From: Litoreibacter meonggei
GTDB lineage: Bacteria > Pseudomonadota > Alphaproteobacteria > Rhodobacterales > Rhodobacteraceae
NCBI RefSeq assembly: GCF_003663885.1
Contig: NZ_RCCE01000002.1
Span: 310,001 to 374,000, forward strand
Length of the DNA stretch: 64,000 nt
Direction: 5' to 3'
Shown: positions 17,793 to 25,566 of the stretch, piece by piece
How positions within the stretch are numbered: position 1 is the stretch's first letter
Layout of the letters: every line of letters starts with the position of its first letter
Notes under the pieces: model-generated
Told to the model about the DNA's origin: nothing
Database searches by the model: none
Seen by the model: the letters and a program-made list of their open reading frames with translations, nothing else
Program-made: the position numbers and the translations under genes

Positions 17793-18617
17793 ATGGCCGA
17801 TCTTCTAACTGCTGAAAATTTCATCAACCTTCTTATGCTATGCTTCCTGCAAGCGGTGCTGGGCTTCGACAACCTTCTATATATCTCCATCGAAAGCCAA
17901 CGCGCGCCGGTTGCACAGCAAAAGGCGGTGCGCTTCTGGGGCATCATCATTGCGGTCGCCTTACGCATTGTCTTGCTGTTTGTGATGGTCAGGCTACTCG
18001 GCGCCCTGACGGAGCCATTTTACATCTTTGAATGGGACGGCATCCTGACCGGCGGCGTCAATTTTGCCACCTGCGTGTTCGTTTTCGGTGGTGTGTTTAT
18101 CATGTACACGGCGGTCAAAGAGATCAGCCACATGCTCTCGGTCGAGCATCTTGGCCACGACGTCGAAGGCAAATCGGGCAAGTCGGCCTTCAAGGTCGTA
18201 GCGTTAATCATCTTCATGAACCTCATTTTCAGCTTCGACTCGGTCCTGTCGGCCATCGCTATCACCGAGGTCTTCCCGGTCCTCGCCGCCGCAATCCTGA
18301 TTTCAGGCATTGCGATGCTGGTACTGGCGGACGGCGTCACCGAGTTCCTGCAAAAAAACCGAATGTACGAGGTACTGGGCCTGTTCATCCTGTTGATCGT
18401 CGGTGTCGTGTTGCTGGGCGAGGCCGGCGTGGCCGCATCTCATGCCACACACAATGAAGAACTGGCCTTGAAGGTGTTTGGCTACCCGATCATCCCGATG
18501 TCCAAATCGACCTTCTACTTCTCGGTGGTGGTTCTGTTCGTGGTGGAGTTCATCCAATCGGGCTACGCGAAGAAGCTGGCCGCCGAACGCAGCAGCGCAC
18601 AAACCGGAACGCACTGA
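17793..18617 (+). CDS. TerC-family integral membrane protein
   Basis: A 274-residue polytopic membrane protein starting at ATG 17793 after GGGGG. TerC-family acidic motifs lie within helices: LGFDNLLYISIES (about residue 24) and MNLIFSFDSVLSAIAITE (about 145), with seven to eight predicted helices and a short charged tail. Relatives (TerC, Alx, YkoY, MeeF-type) export metal ions such as Mn2+, in part to metallate secreted enzymes, or take part in tellurite/stress systems. A hairpin with a T-run follows, then the XpaC/TelA cluster on the same strand. The proximity to TelA is suggestive because TerC and TelA often co-occur. Confidence 0.9.
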   Translation: MADLLTAENFINLLMLCFLQAVLGFDNLLYISIESQRAPVAQQKAVRFWGIIIAVALRIVLLFVMVRLLGALTEPFYIFEWDGILTGGVNFATCVFVFGGVFIMYTAVKEISHMLSVEHLGHDVEGKSGKSAFKVVALIIFMNLIFSFDSVLSAIAITEVFPVLAAAILISGIAMLVLADGVTEFLQKNRMYEVLGLFILLIVGVVLLGEAGVAASHATHNEELALKVFGYPIIPMSKSTFYFSVVVLFVVEFIQSGYAKKLAAERSSAQTGTH

Positions 18618-18629
18618 CTTCTGGTAAGT

Positions 18630-18667
18630 TGCACGGCGAATGCCTATGTTTGCCGTGCATGATTTTT
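18630..18667 (+). terminator. Hairpin with T-run after the terC-like gene
   Basis: Inverted repeat TGCACGGC (18630-18637) / GCCGTGCA (18652-18659) with a 14-base loop, followed by a short T5 run. It may be the terminator of the TerC gene, which would mean the following cluster has its own promoter. The long loop leaves open that it is instead a protein-binding palindrome. Confidence 0.5.
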
Positions 18668-18690
18668 CTAGAACGACCATCGGGGGTGGT

Positions 18691-18771
18691 ATGTCTGCCA
18701 GCGCGCTTCAAAAGATTTCATACGTTTTGCTCTTGGTGCTCGTCGCCATGGCATCGGCGGGCATACTCTGA
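18691..18771 (+). CDS. 26-residue single-pass membrane peptide, coupled to XpaC-like gene
   Basis: A very short gene: MSASALQKIS followed by a hydrophobic helix (YVLLLVLVAMASAGIL) and TGA. GGGGGTGG lies just before the ATG, although close (about four bases). Its TGA overlaps the ATG of the XpaC-like gene by one base (TGATG), the usual sign of translational coupling. The peptide would be almost entirely one transmembrane helix with a short, slightly basic N-terminus. It could be a membrane partner of the downstream XpaC/TelA proteins or only a translational leader; the sequence cannot tell these apart. Confidence 0.6.
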   Translation: MSASALQKISYVLLLVLVAMASAGIL

Positions 18772-19655
18772 TGGCGCAGAAATTTGGCGGGCAATACAGC
18801 CCGGATGGGAGCAGCCCAGAGGCTCCTAAGGCTTCCCCGTTTGCGGGCAAGAAGCCTGCGATAGGGCGCACTCGTGCCAATCTTCTTTTCGTCGCCGGCC
18901 TTCCGCTTTTGTTTTCATCTATTGGTGATGGCGCACGCGACATGGCTTTGGCGTTGGTGGCATTTGCGCTTGTAGCACTTGGCGCATGGCTGACACGGGA
19001 AGGCATTGATGCGCAAAATGCCTATGAAGCGCGCACCATCGCGCGCCGCCCTGCGATCCCGCGCAAGCTGTTCGGCGCAATTGCACTGGGACTAGGGGTA
19101 GGCCTCGCAACCTTGGACACAAGCCTGATGGACGGTATTTTGTACGGTGTTATTGCCTTGGTCTTGCACCTGACCGCTTTCGGGTTTGACCCAATGCGCG
19201 ACAAAGCCCTTGAAGGCGTGGATACTTTCCAAACCGACCGCGTTGCGCGCGCCGTGGACGAGGCGGAGCGTCATTTGCGCGCGATGACCGATGCGATCGC
19301 AACATCGGGCGACCGCACCATGATCGCCCGTGTCGAGCAGTTCCAAGCCACCGCGCGGTCCTTCTTCCGCACGGTGGAGAACGATCCACGTGACCTGACC
19401 ACCGCGCGCCGTTATCTGGGCGTGTACCTGCTGGGGGCCAAAGACGCGACGATCAAGTTTTCCAAGCTTTATGCCCAAGGCCGTGATCCGTCCGTCAAAG
19501 CGGACTACACGTCGCTTCTTGACGACCTTGAGGAAAATTTCACCGCGAAAAATCAGGCACTTCTGTTAGATAATCGCACCGATCTAGATATTGAAATTGA
19601 CGTACTGCGCGACCGTTTGCAGCGCGAAGGCATCCGCCTGAACGAAGGGGAATAA
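18771..19655 (+). CDS. XpaC-like membrane protein (5-bromo-4-chloroindolyl phosphate hydrolysis family)
   Basis: A 294-residue protein. N-terminal about 40 residues are polar, then four hydrophobic segments in two hairpins: LLFVAGLPLLFSSI, MALALVAFALVALGAWL, FGAIALGLGVGLATL and GILYGVIALVLHLTAF (about residues 40-145). The C-terminal half is a helical cytoplasmic domain (RVARAVDEAERHLRAMTDAI, YTSLLDDLEENFTAKNQALL). XpaC-like genes sit next to telA in many bacteria, for example xpaC-yaaN in Bacillus subtilis; the phosphatase label is historical. It ends four bases before telA. Confidence 0.85.
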   Translation: MAQKFGGQYSPDGSSPEAPKASPFAGKKPAIGRTRANLLFVAGLPLLFSSIGDGARDMALALVAFALVALGAWLTREGIDAQNAYEARTIARRPAIPRKLFGAIALGLGVGLATLDTSLMDGILYGVIALVLHLTAFGFDPMRDKALEGVDTFQTDRVARAVDEAERHLRAMTDAIATSGDRTMIARVEQFQATARSFFRTVENDPRDLTTARRYLGVYLLGAKDATIKFSKLYAQGRDPSVKADYTSLLDDLEENFTAKNQALLLDNRTDLDIEIDVLRDRLQREGIRLNEGE

Positions 19656-19658
19656 CTT

Positions 19659-20846
19659 ATGTCCGATACTGTCCGCCAAAAGGCCGAACAATCCACGCAA
19701 GCTCTGGCAGAGCTGACGGCGGTGGTGCTCAAGGAGCCCTCAACCGACCTTGTGCCATTGGCGAAAGCCGAAGCGCCCGTGGCCGCCGAAATCCGCCGCC
19801 GCATGGACGAGATCGACATGACCGACACGAATTCCATCGTGTCCTTCGGCTCTGGCGCACAGGCCGGTTTGCAAGAAATCAGCCAATCGATGCTGGCCGA
19901 CGTGAAAAACAAGGACGTTGGCCCCGCAGGCGGTAGCTTGCGCGACATCGTCACCACCATCCGCGGGTTCTCGATCTCCGAGATGGATATGCGTCGCGAA
20001 CGCTCGTGGTGGGAAAAACTGCTGGGTCGCGCAGCCCCTGCGGCGAAGTTCATGGCCCGCTATGAAAGCGTCCAAGGTCAGATCGACAAAATCACCGACA
20101 ATCTGTTGTCGCATGAGCATGTATTGCTCAAGGACATCAAATCGCTCGATGTTCTTTACGACCGCACTTTGGATTTCTACGACGAACTGGCGCTCTACAT
20201 TACCGCCGGTGAGGAGAAGATCGCAGAACTCGACAGCAAGGATATTCCGGCCAAGGAAGGTGCCGTGAAAAAGGCCAAAGAGAATGACCAAGTCATGGTG
20301 GCCCAGGAATTGCGCGACCTGCGTGCGGCCCGCGACGATCTGGAACGCCGCGTCCACGATCTGAAGCTGACCCGTCAGGTGACCATGCAATCGCTGCCCT
20401 CCATCCGGTTGGTGCAGGAAAACGACAAGTCGCTGGTGACCAAGATCAACTCCACCCTCGTGAACACCGTACCACTGTGGGAAACTCAACTGGCACAAGC
20501 GCTGACCATTCAACGCTCCTCAGAGGCAGCCGCCGCCGTGCGTGATGCGAACGATCTGACTAACGAGCTGCTAACCGCCAACGCCGAAAACCTGCGCACC
20601 GCCAACAAAGCCGTCCGCGAAGAAATGGAGCGCGGTGTGTTCGACATCGAAGCCGTCAAGAAAGCGAACGCAGACCTCATCGGCACGATCGAGGAAAGCC
20701 TGCAAATCGCCGACGAAGGCAAGCGCAAGCGTGCCGAGGCCGAAGTGGAGTTGCAGCGCATGGAAGGAGAGCTGCGCGATACGCTGGCCTCCGCTTCCGC
20801 GCGCGGCACGGCGTCAGGTCACAACGTCGGCTCGTCCGCCGGTTGA
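19659..20846 (+). CDS. telA: TelA/YaaN-family protein
   Basis: A 395-residue soluble, strongly helical protein of the toxic-anion-resistance (TelA) family. Recognisable parts: IVSFGSGAQAGLQEISQSML near residue 60, WWEKLLGRAAPAAKFMARYE around 110, LDVLYDRTLDFYDELALYI, VTMQSLPSIRLVQENDKSLV, then TIQRSSEAAAAVRDANDLTN and a long coiled coil. Tellurite resistance is only the phenotype by which the founder was found; in Bacillus and Listeria relatives are linked to cell-envelope stress and antibiotic tolerance. It is translated with the XpaC-like protein (3-base gap) and the DUF2927 lipoprotein (ATG three bases after its stop). Confidence 0.92.
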   Translation: MSDTVRQKAEQSTQALAELTAVVLKEPSTDLVPLAKAEAPVAAEIRRRMDEIDMTDTNSIVSFGSGAQAGLQEISQSMLADVKNKDVGPAGGSLRDIVTTIRGFSISEMDMRRERSWWEKLLGRAAPAAKFMARYESVQGQIDKITDNLLSHEHVLLKDIKSLDVLYDRTLDFYDELALYITAGEEKIAELDSKDIPAKEGAVKKAKENDQVMVAQELRDLRAARDDLERRVHDLKLTRQVTMQSLPSIRLVQENDKSLVTKINSTLVNTVPLWETQLAQALTIQRSSEAAAAVRDANDLTNELLTANAENLRTANKAVREEMERGVFDIEAVKKANADLIGTIEESLQIADEGKRKRAEAEVELQRMEGELRDTLASASARGTASGHNVGSSAG

Positions 20847-20849
20847 TTG

Positions 20850-21797
20850 ATGCGGGGCGCTTTTCATATTGCACTTGCGGGGCTGATGGCGGTGACGCTG
20901 TCAGCCTGCGAAGCGCCTGTGAGCAGTCCCCGCCCGGCGCAACGCGAGGCACCTGCGCCGGAGCCCAGCCAGAAGCAAGTTGAACCGTCGGCGCGCTCCA
21001 AGGAGTTGTCTGCTTACTATGCGCAAGTTCAGCGCAGCTTGATTTCCCAAGGGCTGTTACGGACCGATGGCGGTGGCTACGACACGCCATTCTCCAAACG
21101 CCAGTTGGTCAATAATTTCATTCAGATCGGGGTGTTCAACGAGTTCACGCTTGTTGATGGACTCTATACCGAAGAACGCTCCGAAGGTCGTGTGCAACGG
21201 TGGGAGAAGCCCGTCAGCATTTCGATGCAGTTCGGCGCAGCCGTATCGACAGACATCCGATTAAAAGATCAAAAGACTGTAGCGAGCTATGCCAACCGTC
21301 TGTCGCGGGTATCGGGCGAAAAAGTCGGGGTCACGCGCGGCAAAGGCAACTTTCACGTCGCAGTCCTGACCGTCGATGAAATCGAAGATTTCGGGCCGGA
21401 ATTGATGAAGCTGATCCCCGGTTTGGATGCAGGTATCGCCCGCCAAATCACGAACATGTCCAAGCCGATCTACTGCGCGGTCTATGCATTCTCGGATGCG
21501 AGCAAACCTGACAGCTTCCATTCCGCAGTGGCCATCGTGCGGGCAGAACATCCTGACCTATTACGTCAAAGCTGCTATCACGAAGAAATCGCGCAAGGGC
21601 TAGGCCTCAGCAACGACAGTCCCGCCGCGCGCCCTTCGATTTTCAACGATGACGACGAGTTTGCGCTGCTCACGCGTCATGACGAGTTGCTACTCCAAAT
21701 CCTCTATGACGAGCGCCTGCCGCTCGGCTCCACCCCTGCTCAAGCCCGCCCGATCATCGAAGTAATCGCGTCGGAGTTATTGGGCGGCGAAAGCTAA
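20850..21797 (+). CDS. DUF2927 lipoprotein
   Basis: A 315-residue lipoprotein: signal MRGAFHIALAGLMAVTLSAC with the lipid cysteine at residue 20, then a Pro/Gln-rich linker (to about 50) and a globular DUF2927 domain (about 85-280). The motif HEEIAQGLGLSND at residues 244-256 is spaced like the metzincin HExxHxLGLxH motif, but the metal-ligand positions are E245, Q249 and N255. C209 and C242 could form a disulfide in the periplasm. It lies three bases after telA and before the SPFH gene, so a lipid-anchored periplasmic partner of the TelA cluster is likely. Function unknown. Confidence 0.85.
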   Translation: MRGAFHIALAGLMAVTLSACEAPVSSPRPAQREAPAPEPSQKQVEPSARSKELSAYYAQVQRSLISQGLLRTDGGGYDTPFSKRQLVNNFIQIGVFNEFTLVDGLYTEERSEGRVQRWEKPVSISMQFGAAVSTDIRLKDQKTVASYANRLSRVSGEKVGVTRGKGNFHVAVLTVDEIEDFGPELMKLIPGLDAGIARQITNMSKPIYCAVYAFSDASKPDSFHSAVAIVRAEHPDLLRQSCYHEEIAQGLGLSNDSPAARPSIFNDDDEFALLTRHDELLLQILYDERLPLGSTPAQARPIIEVIASELLGGES

Positions 21798-21824
21798 CCT
21801 GAAGACCATTTTTGTGAGGACCAC

Positions 21825-22949
21825 ATGGGTATTTTTGATTTTCTGACCGGCGAGTTCATCGACGTCATCCACTGGGTTGATGACACCCGTGACACCATGG
21901 TTTCGCGCTTCGAGCGTGAAGGCCACGAGATCAAATACGGTGCCAAGCTGACAGTGCGCGAAGGTCAGGCGGCGGTGTTTGTGCATGAAGGCCAACTGGC
22001 CGACGTGTTCACGCCGGGGCTGTATATGCTCGAGACGAACAACATGCCGATCCTGACGACGCTGAACCACTGGGATCACGGCTTCAAATCGCCGTTCAAA
22101 TCCGAGATCTACTTCGTCAACACCACCCGTTTCAACGATCTGAAATGGGGCACCAAAAACCCGATCATGCTGCGCGACCCCGAATTCGGCCCCCTACGCA
22201 TCCGCGCCTTCGGCACCTACTCCGTCCGCGTCACGGACCCCGCATTGTTCCTTCGTGAGATCGTCGGCACTGACGGCGAATTTACCATGGACGAAATCAG
22301 CTACCAGATCCGCAACATCATCGTGCAGGAGTTCTCTCGTGCGATTGCCAGCTCCGGCATTCCTGCACTGGACATGGCGGCCAACACAGGTGATCTGGGC
22401 AAGCTCATCGCCGCTGCCATCTCGCCTATTGTCGCCCAATACGGTCTGACCATCCCAGAATTCTACATTGAAAACATCAGCCTGCCCGCCGCTGTTGAAG
22501 CCGCCCTCGACAAGCGCTCCTCCATGGGCATCGCGGGCGACTTGGGCAAATTCACCCAGTATTCCGCAGCCGAAGCGATGACTGCTGCCGCGTCCAACAC
22601 AGGGGCCGCCGGTGGCGGCATGGGCGCAGGCATCGGGGCTGGTTTGGGCATGGCAATGGCCGGTCAAATGGGCCACGCCGGTCCTTGGGGTCAGGCCCCG
22701 CAAGCGCCTGCGCCCCACGCGGCAGCCCCGCCACCACCACCAGTGGAGCATGTCTGGCACATCGCCGAAGCGGGTGAGACCAAGGGGCCGTATTCCAAAG
22801 CCGCCATGGGCCGTATGGCGGCTGATGGTACTTTGCTGCGCGAAACGCTTGTCTGGACCGCAGGTCAGGACGGTTGGATGGCAGCTGACGATGTGCAAGA
22901 ATTGGCACAACTCTTTACCATCCTGCCGCCCCCACCCCCGCAAGGTTAA
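21825..22949 (+). CDS. SPFH-domain (YdjI-like) protein with C-terminal GYF_2 domain
   Basis: A 374-residue protein. The N-terminal 230 residues are the SPFH/band-7-like 'virion core' type (FLTGEFIDVIHWVDDTRDTM; FVHEGQLADVFTPGLYML; FGPLRIRAFGTYSVRVTDP; ISLPAAVEAALDKRSSMG). A Gly/Ala/Met- then Pro-rich linker (about 250-305) leads to a GYF_2/DUF4339-like domain (VWHIAEAGETKGPYS, LVWTAGQDGWMAADDV). There is no transmembrane helix. The relative YdjI of Bacillus subtilis works with YdjG/YdjH at the membrane together with PspA. Here it is followed by a YdjG-like gene, so a membrane-stress scaffold is plausible. Confidence 0.88.
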   Translation: MGIFDFLTGEFIDVIHWVDDTRDTMVSRFEREGHEIKYGAKLTVREGQAAVFVHEGQLADVFTPGLYMLETNNMPILTTLNHWDHGFKSPFKSEIYFVNTTRFNDLKWGTKNPIMLRDPEFGPLRIRAFGTYSVRVTDPALFLREIVGTDGEFTMDEISYQIRNIIVQEFSRAIASSGIPALDMAANTGDLGKLIAAAISPIVAQYGLTIPEFYIENISLPAAVEAALDKRSSMGIAGDLGKFTQYSAAEAMTAAASNTGAAGGGMGAGIGAGLGMAMAGQMGHAGPWGQAPQAPAPHAAAPPPPPVEHVWHIAEAGETKGPYSKAAMGRMAADGTLLRETLVWTAGQDGWMAADDVQELAQLFTILPPPPPQG

Positions 22950-23023
22950 GCACCATGGCGGCGTTGCTCTAAGGTGGACGCCGCCAGAACACTCCAAACC
23001 CATCATGCGGAATTTCCAACGTC

Positions 23024-24133
23024 ATGAGTGACAACCCCCTCGACAATACGGCCCCAGAAATTGAGCACAGGTTTCCTTGCGACACCTGCGGCTCCGACTT
23101 GCGGTTCGATCCGGACGATAACGCGTTGAAATGCGATCATTGCGGCAATGTCGAGCCGATGCTGGAGGCCGTTCATTCCACCATTCGGGAACTGGATTTC
23201 CAATCCGCCGTTCGCGGCACACTTCAAGACTCCGAGATGGAAGAGATCCGCGTCTCCAAATGCCCCAATTGCGGCGCGCAGGTCGAGTTTGATCCCGACA
23301 GCCACGCCGCGGAATGCCCGTTCTGCGCAACACCCGTCGTGACAGACACCGGCACCCACCGCCACATCAAGCCGCGCGCAGTTCTCCCCTTCGAGATCGC
23401 CGAGCGCGACGCCCAAAAGTCCATGGTCGACTGGCTGGGCAAGCGGTGGTTTGCCCCGAACGGGTTGCAGGAATACGCCAAGAAGGGCCGCAAGCTCGAC
23501 GGTATCTACGTGCCCTACTGGACTTATGACGCGGACACCAAGACCAGCTATACTGGTCAGCGCGGCAAGATTTACTATGAAACCCGCACAGTCGTACGCG
23601 ACGGAAAACGCCACCAACAACGGGTCGCCAAAACGCATTGGTCTGCGGTCGGCGGGCGCGTGGCGCGGTTCTTTGATGACGTGTTGGTTCTGGCCTCCAC
23701 CTCGCTGCCCAAAAGCTACACTGACGCGCTGGCCCCTTGGCATCTGTCGCAATTGGCCCCCTACACACCCGAGTACCTCGCCGGTTTTCGCGCAGAAGGG
23801 TACACCGTCGATCTGGAGGACGGCTTCCGGGAGGCCCGCGCCAAGATGGACGCAATGATCACCCGCGATATCCGTTTTGACATCGGCGGGGACAAGCAGC
23901 GCATCACGTCTGCCAACACCACAGTGAAGGACGTGACCTTCAAGCATATCTTGCTGCCCGTCTGGATGGCCGCCTACAAGTACCGCGGCAAGACTTACCG
24001 CTTCGTCGTCAACGGCCAGACTGGTACGGTTAAGGGAGAGCGCCCATACTCGTCCATCAAAATTGCGATTGCGGTCATCATTGGCTTGCTCGTTGCCTTA
24101 GCGGTTGGGTATGGCATGGCTTTGAACCAATAG
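23024..24133 (+). CDS. Double zinc-ribbon, single-pass membrane protein (YdjG-like)
   Basis: A 369-residue protein with two N-terminal zinc ribbons: C19/C22 with C37/C40, and C80/C83 with C98/C101. A middle globular domain of about 220 residues (FEIAERDAQKSMVDWLGKRW, IYVPYWTYDADTKTSYTGQR) follows, then a C-terminal transmembrane helix (about 344-366, IKIAIAVIIGLLVALAVGYG) and a tiny tail, so the zinc domains face the cytoplasm. Databases often label such proteins as primosomal N' or TFIIB zinc-finger proteins by their ribbons only; I see no helicase motif. It is the last gene of the TelA/SPFH cluster; the PfkB gene begins 16 bases later. Confidence 0.85.
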   Translation: MSDNPLDNTAPEIEHRFPCDTCGSDLRFDPDDNALKCDHCGNVEPMLEAVHSTIRELDFQSAVRGTLQDSEMEEIRVSKCPNCGAQVEFDPDSHAAECPFCATPVVTDTGTHRHIKPRAVLPFEIAERDAQKSMVDWLGKRWFAPNGLQEYAKKGRKLDGIYVPYWTYDADTKTSYTGQRGKIYYETRTVVRDGKRHQQRVAKTHWSAVGGRVARFFDDVLVLASTSLPKSYTDALAPWHLSQLAPYTPEYLAGFRAEGYTVDLEDGFREARAKMDAMITRDIRFDIGGDKQRITSANTTVKDVTFKHILLPVWMAAYKYRGKTYRFVVNGQTGTVKGERPYSSIKIAIAVIIGLLVALAVGYGMALNQ

Positions 24134-24149
24134 AGAAAAGGTGGCGAGC

Positions 24150-25070
24150 ATGATTCTGTGTTGCGGCGAAGCCCTTATTGATATGTTGCCCCGCACCTCC
24201 CAAGAGGGAGAGGCCGCCTTCGCGCCCTTTGCCGGCGGCGCGGTGTTTAACACGTCAATCGCCTTGGGGCGAATGGGCGTTGAACCGGGCTTCTTTTGTG
24301 GTCTGTCCACCGACCTGTTTGGTGAAACGTTGGAGGCCAAGTTGGACGAGGCGGGTGTCTCCTCTGACCTCGCCTTCCGCTCCACGCGTCCAACCACGTT
24401 GGCGTTCGTGCGCCTGACGGACGGCCACGCATCCTATACGTTCTACGACGAGAACAGTGCCCTGCGGATCATGACAGAGGCTGATTTACCCACCCTGCCG
24501 GAAAAGGTAGCTGCCTTGTTCTTCGGCGGCATCTCCTTGGTTGGCGAGCCTTGCGGCTCCGCCTATGAAGCCTTGATGGCACGCGAGGCCGACTCCCGCG
24601 TGACCATGATCGACCCCAACATCCGCCCCTCCTTCATCACCGACCGCACGGGCTATGTTGCCCGCATCACGTCGATGATGGCGATGTCCGACGTGGTGAA
24701 GCTCAGCGATGAAGACCTGCACTGGCTGGAAGGCGACGGCGATCTGGACGCGCTGGCGGGGGCGCTGATTGCACGTGGCACCAAGGTTGTCTTGATCACC
24801 CAAGGATCGGACGGGTCGGTTGGCTACACCGCGCAGCACCGCGTTGTGGTCCCTGCGAATAAGGTCGAGGTCGTTGATACCGTCGGCGCAGGCGACACCT
24901 TTAACGCGGGCTTTCTTGCGGGGCTGCAACACGCAGGCGCGCTGGACAAAGCCACGCTCGCAAACTTGTCGGAAGACACGCTGCGCGATGCTTTGGCCAT
25001 GGGCAGCCGGACCGCCGCAATCACCGTTTCGCGCGCGGGCGCCAACCCGCCATGGGCTCATGAGCTGTGA
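24150..25070 (+). CDS. PfkB-family carbohydrate kinase, probable fructokinase
   Basis: A 306-residue ribokinase-family sugar kinase. ATG 24150 is preferred to the in-frame GTG at 24141. Family signatures: [20 protein letters not shown] (sugar-binding GG), [30 protein letters not shown] and [17 protein letters not shown] with the catalytic aspartate. It is likely cytoplasmic phosphorylation of fructose or a similar ketose, which would suit the FrcBCA fructose importer 4 kb downstream; 2-keto-3-deoxygluconate kinase is a weaker alternative. The last bases overlap dtd (GTGA). Confidence 0.85.
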   Translation: MILCCGEALIDMLPRTSQEGEAAFAPFAGGAVFNTSIALGRMGVEPGFFCGLSTDLFGETLEAKLDEAGVSSDLAFRSTRPTTLAFVRLTDGHASYTFYDENSALRIMTEADLPTLPEKVAALFFGGISLVGEPCGSAYEALMAREADSRVTMIDPNIRPSFITDRTGYVARITSMMAMSDVVKLSDEDLHWLEGDGDLDALAGALIARGTKVVLITQGSDGSVGYTAQHRVVVPANKVEVVDTVGAGDTFNAGFLAGLQHAGALDKATLANLSEDTLRDALAMGSRTAAITVSRAGANPPWAHEL

Positions 25071-25510
25071 GGGCGCTGCTGCAAAGGGTGTCCCAAGCCT
25101 CCGTCTCGGTGGATGGCGAGGAAGTAGGCCAGTGCGGCCCCGGATTGCTGATCCTGATCTGCGCCATGGCGGGCGATACGCCAGAACAAGCCACGCGCAT
25201 GGCGGCCAAAATATCCAAACTGCGCATCTTCAAGGACGAGGCGGGTAAAATGAACCGCTCGCTGCTTGATACTGTTGGCTCCGCGCTCGTTGTCAGCCAG
25301 TTCACACTGGCCGCTGACACACGCAGCGGCAATCGTCCCGGCTTCTCCACAGCGGCACGTCCTGACGAGGGCCGCGCGCTGTACGAGAAGTTCGCCGCAG
25401 ACCTGAGCGATCTTGGCATCGCCGTCGAAACTGGCGATTTCGGCGCTGACATGGCGGTCAGCCTTACCAATGACGGCCCTGTCACCATCTGGATGGACGA
25501 CGCGCAATAG
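25067..25510 (+). CDS. dtd: D-aminoacyl-tRNA deacylase
   Basis: A 147-residue enzyme that removes D-amino acids (and Gly from tRNA-Ala) from charged tRNA. It starts at GTG 25067 overlapping the kinase stop by four bases. Key motifs: [20 protein letters not shown] (the SQFTL active-site strand) and the GPVT signature in [12 protein letters not shown]. Length is standard. The coupling to the sugar kinase looks like genome compaction rather than a functional link. Confidence 0.96.
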   Translation: MRALLQRVSQASVSVDGEEVGQCGPGLLILICAMAGDTPEQATRMAAKISKLRIFKDEAGKMNRSLLDTVGSALVVSQFTLAADTRSGNRPGFSTAARPDEGRALYEKFAADLSDLGIAVETGDFGADMAVSLTNDGPVTIWMDDAQ

Positions 25511-25566
25511 TCCCATTGGCGGCGCGGTTTCAAACGCGTAGGCTCCCGCATAGGGAGGAGACTACC

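Noticed and set aside
19659-20846. Reading the TelA gene as a dedicated tellurite-resistance determinant
   Set aside because: The phenotype is historical; no TerB/TerD/TerZ genes are present and the neighbours point to membrane stress.
21825-22949. 'Virion core protein' label for the SPFH gene as a sign of a prophage
   Set aside because: No integrase, capsid, terminase or tail gene is nearby; the domain is the YdjI-like SPFH type in a bacterial gene cluster.
23024-24133. Primosomal protein N' (PriA) identity for the zinc-ribbon protein
   Set aside because: There are no helicase motifs; only the zinc ribbons resemble PriA-type fingers, and a C-terminal TM helix is present.
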